Origin: Melieria omissa
Lineage: Eukaryota; Arthropoda; Insecta; Diptera; Ulidiidae
DNA: 64,000 nt
NCBI GenBank assembly: GCA_963971225.1
Contig: OZ020267.1
Coordinates: forward strand, 108,773,892-108,837,891
Direction of reading: 5' to 3'
Below the pieces are notes generated by a model that was not told the DNA's origin, made no database searches, and saw nothing but the letters and a program-made list of their open reading frames with translations. The translations under genes were made by a program, and so were the position numbers. Shown in pieces: positions 9,860 to 21,914 of this stretch (positions within the stretch are counted from its first letter, which is position 1; every line of letters starts with the position of its first letter).

Positions 9860-11250
9860 CTGAATAGAACTTATTCACCATGAATTCACGCTTTTCTATT
9901 TCAGAAACAACGTATGGTCACCACAACAGTAAATGTTATTTTTGCAGACATAGCCAACAACAACAACCAGAGTAGACAAGAAAATCCAATTTTTTCACAT
10001 TGAAATGCCTAAGAACAAAATCTTATCAGCAAAAAGCCAAGAAAATGCAGCCACACAAATTTGTTTACGTCTGCTGTTGTGGATCGCATTGTTGCTTGTT
10101 GCTGCATGGCTTTTCTTGCTGGCGCCGTTTGTTGTTGGCAGCTTCTATTGTCATTTGAAAATCTCAGCAAAGCCAGCTTACTTTTGGCTCACTTTCGCCA
10201 CTCTCTGTTTGCATGTTGCACACACACACACACACACACACTCATTCAAAAAGGACAATAAATCAAAAATATTAAAGGCCCAAACATTTGCCGTATTTTG
10301 CCGCTTTCGCCCCCCCCCCCCCCTCCCCAACTCTGCATAAATATTCTCGGTACTTCCATTGCGTCTACACTTTAGCAATTTCAATGTTTTCATCATAGCA
10401 ACGTTTGCTGCCATTTTTCCACTACGCTTCGTCTTCACTTTTACTACCATTTCTATTTTTTTCAACAGCAAACGCCTCGCTGCTCTTCGACCCAAAGATT
10501 TTATGTTGTTATGTAATTTTTTGTTGTTTGCTGCTGATGCTGGTTGCTGTTACTGTTGTTGTTAATGTTGTTGTTGTTGTTGCTGTTAGTATCAAAGCTG
10601 CCGACATGTTGTTGTTATGTCTTTATATGTGTGTGTTTTTTTTTGTACTGTTGCCACTGTGAGCGTTGATAAGAAATGCATTCAGCAACAAAACGAACAG
10701 GAAAAAAATTCATTTATGCGCAATTTTCATACTTTGACGAGGTGTTGTTGTTGCTTTTGATGTTATTATTTTTGTATGTGTTACTGCCATTGCTTTTGTT
10801 GTTGTTGTCCCATTCATTTTGCTACTGCATAACGTGGTAGTTGTGTTAGTGCAAAGTGTTTCGTTGAATTTTTCTTGTCCGCAAGTTATTTTTTTTATTT
10901 AATTTTTATTTCTTCGTCCTTGTGACGTAAAGTACATAATTTTTTTAAATCTTTTGTTATTATAGTTGCAAGCCCTTTTAACGTCATGTGCCTGCGTACT
11001 TGTACGTCTTTGATGGTTTTTGTTGTGGTTTCTTATGCGAATCTACTTGACAATTCGGACACAATTCTTTTGCAAGCGAAAATGTTATCAAATTTTGTTG
11101 GAGCCGTGTTGGAGGATTTTGTGATTATGAGTGAAATCGTAAGGAAAAAGAAGCAGAAAAAGAGAATTAAAGAGGTTTTAAATCGAATGAGTTGAGAGAC
11201 TTTAAGGAAATAGTTATTAACTAAACCAAACAATGAGCAATCAAATTTTT
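9860..11250. other. Noncoding region with microsatellites
   Basis: It holds a (CA)n run at about 10217-10240, a poly-C tract at about 10310-10322 and TTG/CTG-rich sequence at 10500-10600 and 10740-10820. The hydrophobic frames come from these repeats. No gene is supported. Confidence 0.5.
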
Positions 11251-11254
11251 ATGA

Positions 11255-13293
11255 CAAAACTGACTTATGACTTATGACTTAGTCAACTAACATAAGGCAA
11301 TTAGTTTATATTTATTCAGTCATTTATTCAATGTATTGCAAAAATTTAACTTAATAACCAATGATTTAACTTTAATAAGTCGATTTTATTAGTTTAGTCA
11401 ACTACATTACCTAGTCAACATTATCTAGTCAATTACTAGTCAACTCCATTTAAATTCCTCAACTTAGTTACTCAACTCAAAGTTAGTTGACATCAATAAA
11501 TTTGTTGAACGAATAAGCTTAGTTTGGTAAACTTAAAGGGGTGAATTTGTGTTATGGCAACGGGTCATACAGGCTTAAGTGTGTCTCATGCAGAGGCAGC
11601 GAGCTAACCTTACCTAACTTAACCTATCCTAAGCAAATCATTCATTAGTCTTAAATTAGTCAAATTTATGAATCAGTTTTAACTAATTCAACTTTCTTTA
11701 CCTATGCCAACCAGATCGAACTTAGTAAATAAGTCAACTAAGTTGCACTTAATCAACTAATAAGTTAGTAAACTACATTCAATTTAGTCAACAAGTTTCA
11801 TATATTACAAATAAGTTTAAAAATAGCTTGTCTACTAAATTAAATTCAATTAATAAGCCAGTCATATATGATGTTTAAACTTAGTCAACTAATTTAAGTA
11901 TGTTAACTTATTATAACTAACTTATTATAACTAAACTGACTTGATGTATATCTAGTCAAGTCAATTAAGTTTATTCAACTAGTATTCTAGTCAGCTAATC
12001 TCTACTCAACTAGTGTTAACTTAGTCAATTTGGCTCAACTTAATCAATTAGTCAAGAATAATTAAAAAAAGCTCATAATTAGCTAAATCAACCAACTTAA
12101 CTAACTCAACTAATTATCTGGTCAACTAAATAATGCTTATTCAACTAGTAATTTAGTCAACTAATCTTAATTCAACCACGCAGTTACAACTTAATCAAAT
12201 AATTTGTTTATGTCGACTAATAAGCTGGTCATAAAGTCTTAAATTAGTAATTTTCGCTTAACTTGATCAATTCGTTTTAACTTGATACTGCTAACTTAGT
12301 CAACCAATTAAACTGAGTTAACTAATTATCTAATTAGCTTAACTAGATTCATTCAACTAGTAATTTGGTCATTTAAAATAGTCAGTCAAGCAAATGTAAC
12401 TTAGTCTACTAATATATTTAAGTCGACTAATTAGCTGGTCAAATAGTCTTATCTCAGTCAATTTGAAACTTTACTTGATAAATTAGTTTAACTTGACTAG
12501 TCAATAAATAAGTAAGTCAACTATATTAAACTTTTTTTACTGTTAACTTAATCAACTAATTCAACTGAGTCAACTAACTATCTTTTTAATTATCTTGTAA
12601 TCAAATAGTAATTTAGTTTTTTAGAGTTTAGTTATTTAGTTATTTAGACTAGTCCTAACTCACTCCAGCAAATGTAACTTAGTCAACTAATATACATATA
12701 TATTTATAGTCTTAACTCAGTCAATTTGACTTTACGTGATAAATTAGTTTTAACTTGACTAGTCAATAAATAAGCTAGTAAACTACATTAAATTTGATTA
12801 ACAAGCTGGTTAACTAGTCTTAACTTGGTCAACTAATTATCTTTTAACTAATAAAGATTTGTTCAACTACTAATTTAGTCAGCTCGTCATAACATAGTCG
12901 AGCCAATGTAATATAGTTTCATTGATTTAATCTACTCGACTAATTAGCTAGTCAAATAGTTCTAACTTGACTTAACTTTATCAATTAGTCTAAGCTTAAC
13001 TAGTCAATAAATAATCAAGTTAACTTTTTTAAACTCAATGAATGAATGAATTAGTGATCTGGATTTAACTAATTCAATTAATTATGATAATAATAATTAA
13101 TCATTTAATTCAATTAATTATGCAGGCAACTAGATTCGACTTTTTTAACTAATAACATAGTCAACTAGATTAGATTTTTTCAACTAGTCTAGTCCTAGTG
13201 CAGTGAATCAAATGTAAACCAGTCAACTTAATTAATTTAGTTGACTAATAAGCTAGTAAAATAGTCGTCATTTGGTCAATTTGAATTAACTAG
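11255..13293. repeat. Decayed TTAGTCAACTA tandem array, left part
   Basis: Over 2 kb the sequence is built from variants of TTAGTCAACTAA (CTTAGTCAAC, GTCAACTAGT, AATTAGTCAA), often recurring every 10-25 bp. Longer phrases such as AATTAGCTGGTC and TCTTAACTCAGTCAATTTGA recur at 200-500-bp spacing, suggesting higher-order duplication followed by decay. No coding potential. Confidence 0.8.
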
Positions 13294-14037
13294 GGGAAGT
13301 ACCTCTAGGGGGGAAGTACCTCTCGGAGCCGAAAAAAAAGTCCTTTTTTGCGATTCAATTTGTGGAGAAATAAAATGGCGCACATAAAAATTGATATCGT
13401 TTATATTTAGAGCAATGTTTAAGGAAAAAAAAACATTTTTTACATTATGAAAAAAAAAAAAATTGAATGACTTATGGTCGATCCCGTAAGACGTGTTGCC
13501 GCTGACATTGAAGTTGCCGTACACGATTCTGGCCGCAATTTTCATCTGAAATCATAAAACCAAACATTTTTTTACTCGAGAGGGTTTTTTTTATCGGATA
13601 GACTACAATCTTTGCGAAATTCGAATATTAACTATAAAAATCAGTGTTGCAAAGAAAAAACGGCTTTTTTTGCAATAATTTTCGAGTCAAAAATGGTCAA
13701 AAAATAATTTTTTTTTTACGCCTGTAGTCTATCCTGTGCAGTTTTTTATGCTCTTTAAAATAAGGGCTGGATGAAGGAAATCGGCCAACAACTTTTTTTG
13801 TAATCATGCACGCCAATTTGAAAAACATGGTTTTGAGAAAACGCCGTTTAAAGTTTGCGTCTTGCCGCCAGTCGCGCTCAGCCGCTTCGGCGCCAACCAA
13901 TATCAAATGGCACAACTTCCACAATTTTGACAATAGGCTTTTGAAATTTTTTGACTGATTTCTCAATGCTTATACCTGTCGATTAAGATAATAAAAAAAA
14001 AATCGATTTTTTGAAATTTATTTTCATACTTCCCCCC
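13294..14037. mobile_element. Unclassified 744-bp insertion in the array, 8-bp TSD
   Basis: The segment interrupts the TTAGTCAACTA array cleanly and shares none of its motif. It is flanked by TTAACTAG (13286-13293 and 14038-14045). Its ends carry GGGGAAGTA-type sequence in inverted orientation (near 13294 and again at 13308; TACTTCCCCCC at the right end). Eight-bp duplications suggest hAT-like or P-like integration. TTAACTAG-like words are common in the array, so the duplication could be chance. Two minus-strand frames (about 89 codons each) are not recognised. Confidence 0.5.
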
Positions 14038-14045
14038 TTAACTAG

Positions 14046-14560
14046 ATCAATTAAGCTTTACTTAACTAGTTAGCAAATAAGTTAGTTAACTACATTTATA
14101 TCAATTAACAATCTAATCATCTAGTTTAAGATTGGTCAATTAATTTTACCTATTCTAACTCAACTAACTTACTTAATTATCTAGTTAATTAAATAAGGCT
14201 TATTCAACTAGTAATTAGAGTCAACTGGTCGTAGCGCAGTGAAGAAAATATAGTATATCTCGTCAACTAATAAGCTAGTCAACTAGTCTTAAGTGACTAA
14301 TCAACTAGTCTAGTAGTTAAATCGAATAGGTCAATCACTTGTCTTGCCAGAATTGTAATTAACTAATTTTTTAACTTGAAATAAATAAATTAATTAATTA
14401 ATTAACACAAACAATTTGCCTAGTTGAGGCCCTAAGCTCCTTAGCGAAGTTAATAAGCAAGAAACCATTAGATCAACTTAACTAATTCAACTCTCAAGTC
14501 TTAATTTAACCATTTAACTTAATTTAATCAACCAAATCTTATTATTATGGTTATTATGCC
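14046..14560. repeat. Decayed TTAGTCAACTA tandem array, right part
   Basis: Continuation of the array to the right of the insertion, with the same short motif and fading toward 14560. Confidence 0.7.
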
Positions 14561-14564
14561 AAAA

Positions 14565-15800
14565 TAGATCAACTTTAAAATCTCAAAAATAGTTTAAGAA
14601 ATGTTCCTTTCATGTGTGAGTACAAAAGCTTTTGATTTACAATGTAATATTGCTCGCTGCGCTACATAAATTCTTCAAATACCTATTTGAAAACTTGCAC
14701 ATATCCTTGAACTAAAATAACATTGGCCACTTACAATCCTTGCCCGACATGCCGGCACAGCTCACTCGAGCGCAGCGGATAAGTTGCACTCATCAAGTTT
14801 GAACAATTCAAGCGTTGCCAACTGCCCGCAAGCAGTTATGGTTATTGTTATATCCTGGCACACATCCTTGCACATTTTTACACTACATAAAGCATATTTT
14901 TCATTTACATTTTGTGCCTGTGGGTTCGGCTGCATTAAGTGCACACTAACGCACCATTTAAGTGTCCGAAACTTGGTAGCGAAATTTTTTCGCATGTCTA
15001 ATGAGTCGTGACGAAAATTGCATAGTAAATTTTCAACTCATAGAATACGCTTTCATACATTTAAAAGTTTCAAATAAGATTTACAACTTTTTTTTTAGCC
15101 AATTTTGTGGGTATCGCATTTGGGTACAAAATTCGCTCCTCGTTTACTTTCACTTTTTTGTTGGCTTTTCGTGCAGCCTAAACTTTTTACCTCCTCACCC
15201 CACCTACCATAGGCAGCCGCAGCTCATTTAGTATGATGGCTAAATTGACCCAATTAACTTAATTAAATTATACTCGACAAATTTTTGGTCTCTGCTGGCA
15301 GTCGACTGCCGCTGCACAGTGTTGCTTCACCTAACTGCTAGTTGTTGTTGTTATTTCTTATACCATACAGTACTGTGATGCGTGTCACACACAGATGTGT
15401 GTTTGTTTATTTTTTTGGTATTAAATAGCTGACTGTGTGTCAGTTGATGTGCGTATTTTCACGCTCCACATATGGTGGCGATAAAGTTTTGCATGCTTAC
15501 TTAATTACATTAAATGTATAATTAACTAAATCTATTAGGTCACTTATGAAATGATGATTTTCAAATTCATACAACAACTATGAAAATACAAAATAAATTG
15601 TATGGCCTTGTAGAATAAATGGGAAAATTGAAGTTTTTAAGCATTGAAAATGTCATTATTTTTGCATGAAATGAAAGGTTTTATTTTGCATAAATAGAGT
15701 GGTTCATTTAAGTAAAATATGCGCCGTTTTGTTCGACGGTCGCGACCGGACGTTTTGAATGTTATTCAATTCCCTCATAGAAATCGTTATGTCTATTGGC
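14565..15800. other. Noncoding region, no supported gene
   Basis: Unique-looking sequence, in part GC-richer (14740-15010). Sequence near 15700-15790 (GTGGTTCATTTAAGTAAAAT, then GCGCCGTTTTGTTCGACGG) may be one end of a decayed DNA transposon, but the other end was not found. Confidence 0.4.
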
Positions 15801-15804
15801 AAAA

Positions 15805-16105
15805 GACTGGGACTGGGATTGCATTAAGGCAATTTTTTCACCAACAAAATCATTCGTCATAGAGAGGAACAGGTAATGACTTAGTGTCAGGTATGAGGTG
15901 AATGTATAAAAATTTCACAGCTAAACTGGCGGAGCTTCTCGCTAGTAATTATAAATAAAAAAAACTGGGACAGTCAAACTTCCATTAAAGCAAATTTTTC
16001 CCCAGAAAATCATTCGCCATAGACAGGAACCGGTGCTAATCACTGAGTGCCAAGTCCTGTCTATGAGGTGAATGTTTTAGAATCTTCCAACTAAGCTGTT
16101 CTGTT
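15805..16105 (+). repeat. Two-unit tandem duplication, ~155 bp
   Basis: Units starting about 15805 and 15962 share AACTGGGAC, AAAATCATTCG, CATAGA and AGGAAC, ATGAGGTGAATGT and an AAGCT/AAACTG ending, in the same order. Divergence is considerable. No coding assignment. Confidence 0.55.
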
Positions 16106-16109
16106 CTGC

Positions 16110-18145
16110 CACTATCGATAAGAGAGGCCTGGCGTTGTACTGATAGATCACAAATTGTCTCCTATTGGTCAAAGTTGGCCGCTTCTGCGTTTTTGCTTTC
16201 TTTCTTTCAGATGATCCAGTTTTTGACAGTATAGAATCAAAGAATTTGATCCTAGGGTTGTAAATGATATAGTAGACGATTGCCTGTCAATACCACAAAA
16301 CATACAGCAAAACTTTCTTTAACGTCAGTCTCGGCTTGGTCACCGATTGCGCCGGTTTACAGCGACACTCGACCACAAACTTGTGCCAACAATTCGACCG
16401 CAGAGTGTAAACCACATCAAAGTGTAAACCACATCAAACCCTTTGATGAAGTTGAGTTCATACAGCAACTGTTAGCCAGGCTTGAAACTTTGTAGTAGTC
16501 ACACTTACACCAGGAAGATTCTTCAACTGAAATCTTATATGACAAGAACCCTTCATGAGGCAAATTATTTTTCCTAAAGGCCGAACTTTACTTCGATAGC
16601 TGAAAACATTGATTTAAGCGACAATAGACACTTCCGCGAACTTTCTTTTTCCCCAACTTTTCTTACCCAAAGAAGTTAAAATGCTTCCATGCAATTCTGC
16701 ACCGTTAAGCAGTTAAACTATTCTACAGTAAAGTGGGAAAAATACAGATTCTTCGGATTATGTACATTGCTGTAGTAAAAGGGCAACATTTTTAATAATT
16801 GCTTTTCACGCTGTCTGCGTCCTAACTTGCAAAAGCGCTAACTTGCATAGCGTTAGCGTGGTGCAGCAGTTGTCATAAATTTTTGCTTAGCATATTCCAT
16901 GAGCGAACGAGTGGAAAATATAAAAAATACATTAAGCTGAGCATGCAGATTCTAATGCATGCAATGAGTTATGGTACACAAGTGCCTATAACTTGTAAAC
17001 CTAGCAACTTAACGGTGTATGTTTGTTGCAGTTTTTGATTTGAGAAAATTGCTAAAGCTTGGCTAAAGCGGTAAATTTTATGCGACTAACCATAGAAGTT
17101 TATAATGAAACGTTGTCGAAGGCACATTTTGTGGCAACAAAGTAATATTTTTTCCAGAAATGTTGTGTCAAATGGTGTGAAGACTAAACAATGAGTGTTA
17201 AAAGTATGCAGAGATAATTGCTAAAGTTTTGCCTCAAATAGTGTTGGAAAATAATGCGGAAGTTAACTTTGGAAGATGCACTTAAATGATATTTTCAGAA
17301 TATTCATTTTATGAGATTTTTTCTGCAAGTTTGAAGCACTTTACTGTGAATCTCAGTCTGAGTTATTATGTAGAATGGAAAACTATCACTCAGGGTGTTC
17401 ACGGGTGATTGATTGGCAGGCAACAAAATTGGGATGTGCAACAAATATTGGGAGTACAACAAAAGGGCTTTTGCCGGGGCTTTGGCCCTGAGGAAGAAAA
17501 GGAAATCGTCCTCCAAATAATGTTTCTATGCCTCTTCATTCATAGTTAGAAGTAGGTTTCTAAGTTTCTTGGCCCACCATTCTCCAACAGTTTGACTAAG
17601 CTGACTTCACTGTGTATCAGAGACAAAGCTATGTTCATATTGGAATCCTTCTTAGCCCTCTCAGAGCGATAATTTAGTGAGTCCCGCCGTCAGATTGTGG
17701 TATCACAAGTAATTTGCGTGGCTTTTCATGTAGAAGATTGTCATTCCAAACTAACCTTATCTACTCTACTCATAGCGTTTGTTCCACATGAGCTGATGAT
17801 TTTTAAGAAATAGATCTCCCTGTATAGTACAGGAAATTTCTTCAGAAGTGAAGTCAGACAGATTTGATTATTTTGGACTGACATCCTTCAACTGAAAAAG
17901 CTCGCTTAAGCATAAAAGACATGTGTTATTACAAACATTTGTATTGGATTGATAAGTCCAAAACTACTTCTGTGCTAAAATTATTCTTACCAAAAAAACT
18001 GGTTTTGAGTCTATTGGAACCATGAAAGAATTCTGGCGTCAGTAGATTATTGTCAAAACTAATTTAGTCTATGAAAAATAACTGTTTGAAACAGTGATGA
18101 CCATTTTGCTACTCGCGAGTAGTAGAACTTTGATCGCTGGTTTAG
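16110..18145. other. Noncoding region, no supported gene
   Basis: No recognisable protein, RNA or mobile element. The short frame at 16280-16495 has no family resemblance and no splice context. Confidence 0.45.
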
Positions 18146-18149
18146 AATA

Positions 18150-18530
18150 ATTATTAACTATTAATGGTGTCTTGAGAGACTTTTCATGGGCAATTATTTT
18201 ACCCCCAGATATTTCTTAATACCTACTGAGCAATTGGCCAACGAAGCAAACAATTTCTTAGAGTCAGATATCGAACTCTTAATCCTCAGACTTGTGGTTT
18301 AAAGCACTGATCACTGACCACTAATCACTGAACCAAGTCCACTTTTAGAAGGTTTGAACTTAGCTCTGGATTCTCTATCACTACTAATGGTGTGTTGAAA
18401 GCCTTTTCATGAACAATTATTCTACCCTCAGATATTTATGAATGCACAAACAAAGCAACGATTTTCTTTAAGTCAGAGTTTGAACTCTTAATCCTCTGAT
18501 CTGTGGTCCAATGCATTCATCAATAACCAC
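18150..18530 (+). repeat. Two-unit degenerate tandem duplication, ~220 bp
   Basis: Shared ordered phrases are ACTATTAATGGTGT, CTTTTCATG, CAATTATT, ACCC, CAGATATTT, GAACTCTTAATCCTC and GTGGTTTAAAGCACTGATCA-type, near 18155 and 18382. It resembles the other decayed arrays in this window. Confidence 0.55.
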
Positions 18531-18534
18531 CGAA

Positions 18535-20595
18535 AAAAGTTCACCCTTGGTGGCGTCAAAAGGCATTTCAAATATGCTGCATAGTTCAGTTGTTGTTGCT
18601 GCTATAATAACAACAAGCGGTGCTGTTATGATTTCTATGAGCAAAAATAAGCAACAACAACTACAAACTACAACTACAAGTTTGCTGCACGTAAATTGAT
18701 TTGCCTAATTAAACATAATAAGCATTTGCGGCAGCTTCCTTCTTCTTTCTCAACTCGCCAACTCCAGTGCGAACTCAAGTATCTCATCGTCTTCTTCTTC
18801 TTCTTTATTGCAAATTTTAGCTGCCATTCAGCAGTGCAGCGCAGCAGCTCAACGGCTTTCCATCTTCATCTGCCTATACACTTTCAACACGATATCGTAC
18901 GTACTCGCCATTAGTTTATTTTTCTCTTCTGCATGTGATTGCCGATTTTTTTCTCTTTAACATTTCAATTATGCACTTTTTTTTATACATAACTTTTCTT
19001 CTTTCGGTTGAGCCATTTTTCTGCGTCGTGCTTTTCGTTTGGCAGTTTTTTTGTTTTCCTGTTATGGCTCACTTTTTCACTGCGTTCGCTTCGTTTGCCT
19101 TCCACTTTCTGCTTGGCATTTCGTTCATTTGCTGCTGCTGCTGACTGACTGACTGAATGAATGGCTGGCGATTTGGCGAGTTGGCGGCCGGACTAGCTGA
19201 AATACTTATAACTTAATTTTTATGGTCATGCAAGTCAATTGTGAACGTGGACGTTAGCGTCTTTCGGCTGCGCCATTCAACTGCAGCATTGGTGCGTCTG
19301 GCCGTCATCGTCGTTGTCGTTGTTGTCGTCATCTCCCACTTTGCAGCAACACAAAATTAGAGAGAAGGATAGCGAGCGCGAAATGGTCTGCAGCATGCAA
19401 CGCAGCAGCGGCTATTTACGCCGGTCCATGAAATGCTGTAAGTGCTCGTCCAGCAGCAACTACAACAACAACAACTATTACTACTATAGAATTGGAGTGC
19501 AGCTGTGGTGGTTGTGGTGGCTGCTGGCTGCTGGCTGCCAGGCTGAGATCGTTGAAGCGTGCAGCGTAGTTGGAAGCTAAAATTATCAGCTGTGGGACTG
19601 TCGGGTTTCTGACCCCAAACACCAAAGCGAATGGAATGTGCCAGCCAATATGGTGGCTACACGAATGACTGACGAAAATAAAAAATAATTCAAATGGCAT
19701 CAAATTGAAATGCCATAAATTACAATTAGATTTCAGTCACTCGAGTTTAAGGCGCAACTAAACATTTGAATCAATTTGTTGTAATGCCGCGACCAAGTAC
19801 GAGCATATAATTTCCCGTTAGGTGCCACAATTACATGCTTGAATTGCATAATTTGCATTCAATAAGTTTAAACGTTAATTACACAATTTAGTTGTACATT
19901 CGTTCAGCTGGTCTGTTAATTGAATAATTTTTTTCACCTATTAATTTACGGTGTGCATTCGTTTCATAGTTAAAAATATCTCGTCTGGTTCTACGGGGAA
20001 TCCAACAGACAGAGAAAGACACTTCTAAAACAAAATGAAGGATTTCTAAAACAAAATGAATCACAATGGATTCAACAGAGTTGAAGTGGAAGTGCTATCA
20101 CGCGCTTCTATAAACTTTTTCCCATACCAAGGGAGCCTTAACCTAACCTAACTTAATTCGTTACATAGATAAGGTTGATTGATTAAACTCACTTGGTAGA
20201 GAGAGGGATTCGTTATGATATTCGAAAAGTTGCTCGCGAATTGATTGAAACCATTCGGAACTTCAAATCAATCAAATAAATCCTTTCAACATTGTGTAAG
20301 ACCTCGTGTGGAAGTGTTTTTCTAACCAGATCAACAACACTCTGTATGTAAAATTTCCAAATCAATTGTTATGCAATCAAAATGTTTTTGAACGAAAGAA
20401 CATCACAAAATTGAGAATTGATGAAATCGTTCTGTGCGACTTCAGTCTCTAAAGGACAACTTATTTAATATAATCGAAACCGCTGAACGGCAAGTCGCTT
20501 GACTGACATAAAAGTTCAGGTCTCATCTTTATTTGGTATTTTTCCTGAAAATTAGTTCATTTAACTGAAACTTCGCATAACTTGGGTTCAAAACA
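18535..20595. other. Noncoding region, no supported gene
   Basis: GC-richer unique sequence lies at 19250-19560 with CTG/CAA runs. A LINE-tail-like CCTAACCTAACTTA occurs near 20141. Open frames are repeat-driven. It could be regulatory sequence, but nothing shows this directly. Confidence 0.45.
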
Positions 20596-20597
20596 TA

Positions 20598-20775
20598 AGT
20601 TAGGTTAGGTTATGGTGACTGCCTTTGTAAGAAACACTGGGAAGCTTAAAGGCACATTATGAGCCACATATTTTTCCTTTGAAGTAGATGAGCGTTTCAC
20701 CTGTTCTCGCTAGGATTCGAACTTAGGGCCTCGGAATTAGAAGCGAACGCAATACCTACTGGACTATTGAGGTCT
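20598..20775 (-). mobile_element. tRNA-derived SINE, minus-strand copy
   Basis: The reverse complement has CAGTAGGTATTGCGTTCGCT, the B-box-like AGTTCGAATCC and then GTGAAACGCTCATCTACTTC, as in 4251-4425. The 3' body differs and runs into an ACCTAACCTAACTTA tail. Confidence 0.7.
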
Positions 20776-20779
20776 GCAT

Positions 20780-21645
20780 TCAAAACATAAATTTACACTT
20801 ATTCAACTCTACCTAAGTAAAAAAATATTGTGCCACAATTCATAATTTAAAAATTCTGCCCTGCTATTATTTGGCCATATTATTATATCCCTGATACGCT
20901 TATTTCGTTAATTGGTGTGGTTGGCTTTCGAAATTGCAACGATATATGAAAATTAATTAGAAAATGAATTAGAATGTATATTCTTTTCACTCATCCGAAG
21001 TATGCTTGATTGAGAGGGATTTCACTTAACCAAAAACACAGTTCACTTACTGGAAAACACAGGTTGAGCTGTTACTTAACGCCGAAAAATCTACTTGCAG
21101 TCATGCGGTCTCGACCGTATGAATTAACTGTCATCTACTCTATTGGGACTAACCGTACCAAACATACTTCAATACTACTTCCCCACGCTATCCGCATTCA
21201 GTTGAAAACCTCAGTTCAACGCATTAATGCTCTTTAATGATCTCTAGGACTTTAATCAGTAACAAATCGAATATTTTCATAAGTCATTCTGCTTACAAAA
21301 TGTCTTCTGTATAGCTTCTCATAAAAATTATTGGAATAAACTCTTCCTCAATTTCTTAGTAGACTTAGCTTATTGGTCGAAATATATTGATTTCTTGAGT
21401 ATTTCTTTTAAAATTGAGAACTTAGAAAAACGTTATATGCCACTATACTCTGTGAAGAACAACTGCATAATTTAATCTGAGATATTTATTATCTTTTCTG
21501 ATAGAAAAAGTAGCAGCTCACATAATTCGAGTCGACTTTCTCACTCTTTACAAACTCAGTCGGTGTTCGCTCTTTTACGATCTCGAAGATTTTAATTCAA
21601 CTAAAATTGCATTATTCATTCTGCTTACGGAATTTGACGATTTTC
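20780..21645. other. Noncoding region, no supported gene
   Basis: AT-rich, with a weak internal duplication (ATTAATGCTCTTTAATGATC and GCTCTTTTACGATCTCGAAG phrases, about 350 bp apart). No gene. Confidence 0.4.
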
Positions 21646-21649
21646 TAGC

Positions 21650-21912
21650 GAAATCAACCAAGGAAACCCTGGAGCACATATTTTGCTCATGCCTGACCAT
21701 CTCAAGACTACGATTTACCTACTTCGGGGCCCCATTCTTCTCTGGGTTGGGACAGATCCCCAAGCACGACATTAAATCGCTGCTGAACTTCGCTAGGAAC
21801 ACCCGCATTCTCACCAATCACTTCTATGACGATCCGCTAACACTAAGGAGCTCTAACTGGTATCGCTAAGGACCCAATGCGTGGCCAGCCAGCTAACCTA
21901 ACCTAACCTAGC
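21650..21912 (+). pseudogene. LINE ORF2 3' end with TAACC tail
   Basis: The frame reads ETLEHIFCSCLTISRLRF, then FGAPFFSGLGQIPKHDIKSL and SNWYR-stop: a non-LTR retrotransposon C-terminus with the H..C..C knuckle. It is followed by a short 3' UTR ending CTAACCTAACCTAACC. It is 5'-truncated, as is usual for LINE insertions, and belongs to a different family from 4426-4745. Confidence 0.7.
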
Positions 21913-21914
21913 GA

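Noticed and set aside
15700..15790. Possible transposon end (GCGCCGTTTTGTTCGACGG)
   Set aside because: Resembles a recurrent insect repeat, but no matching second end or target duplication was found.
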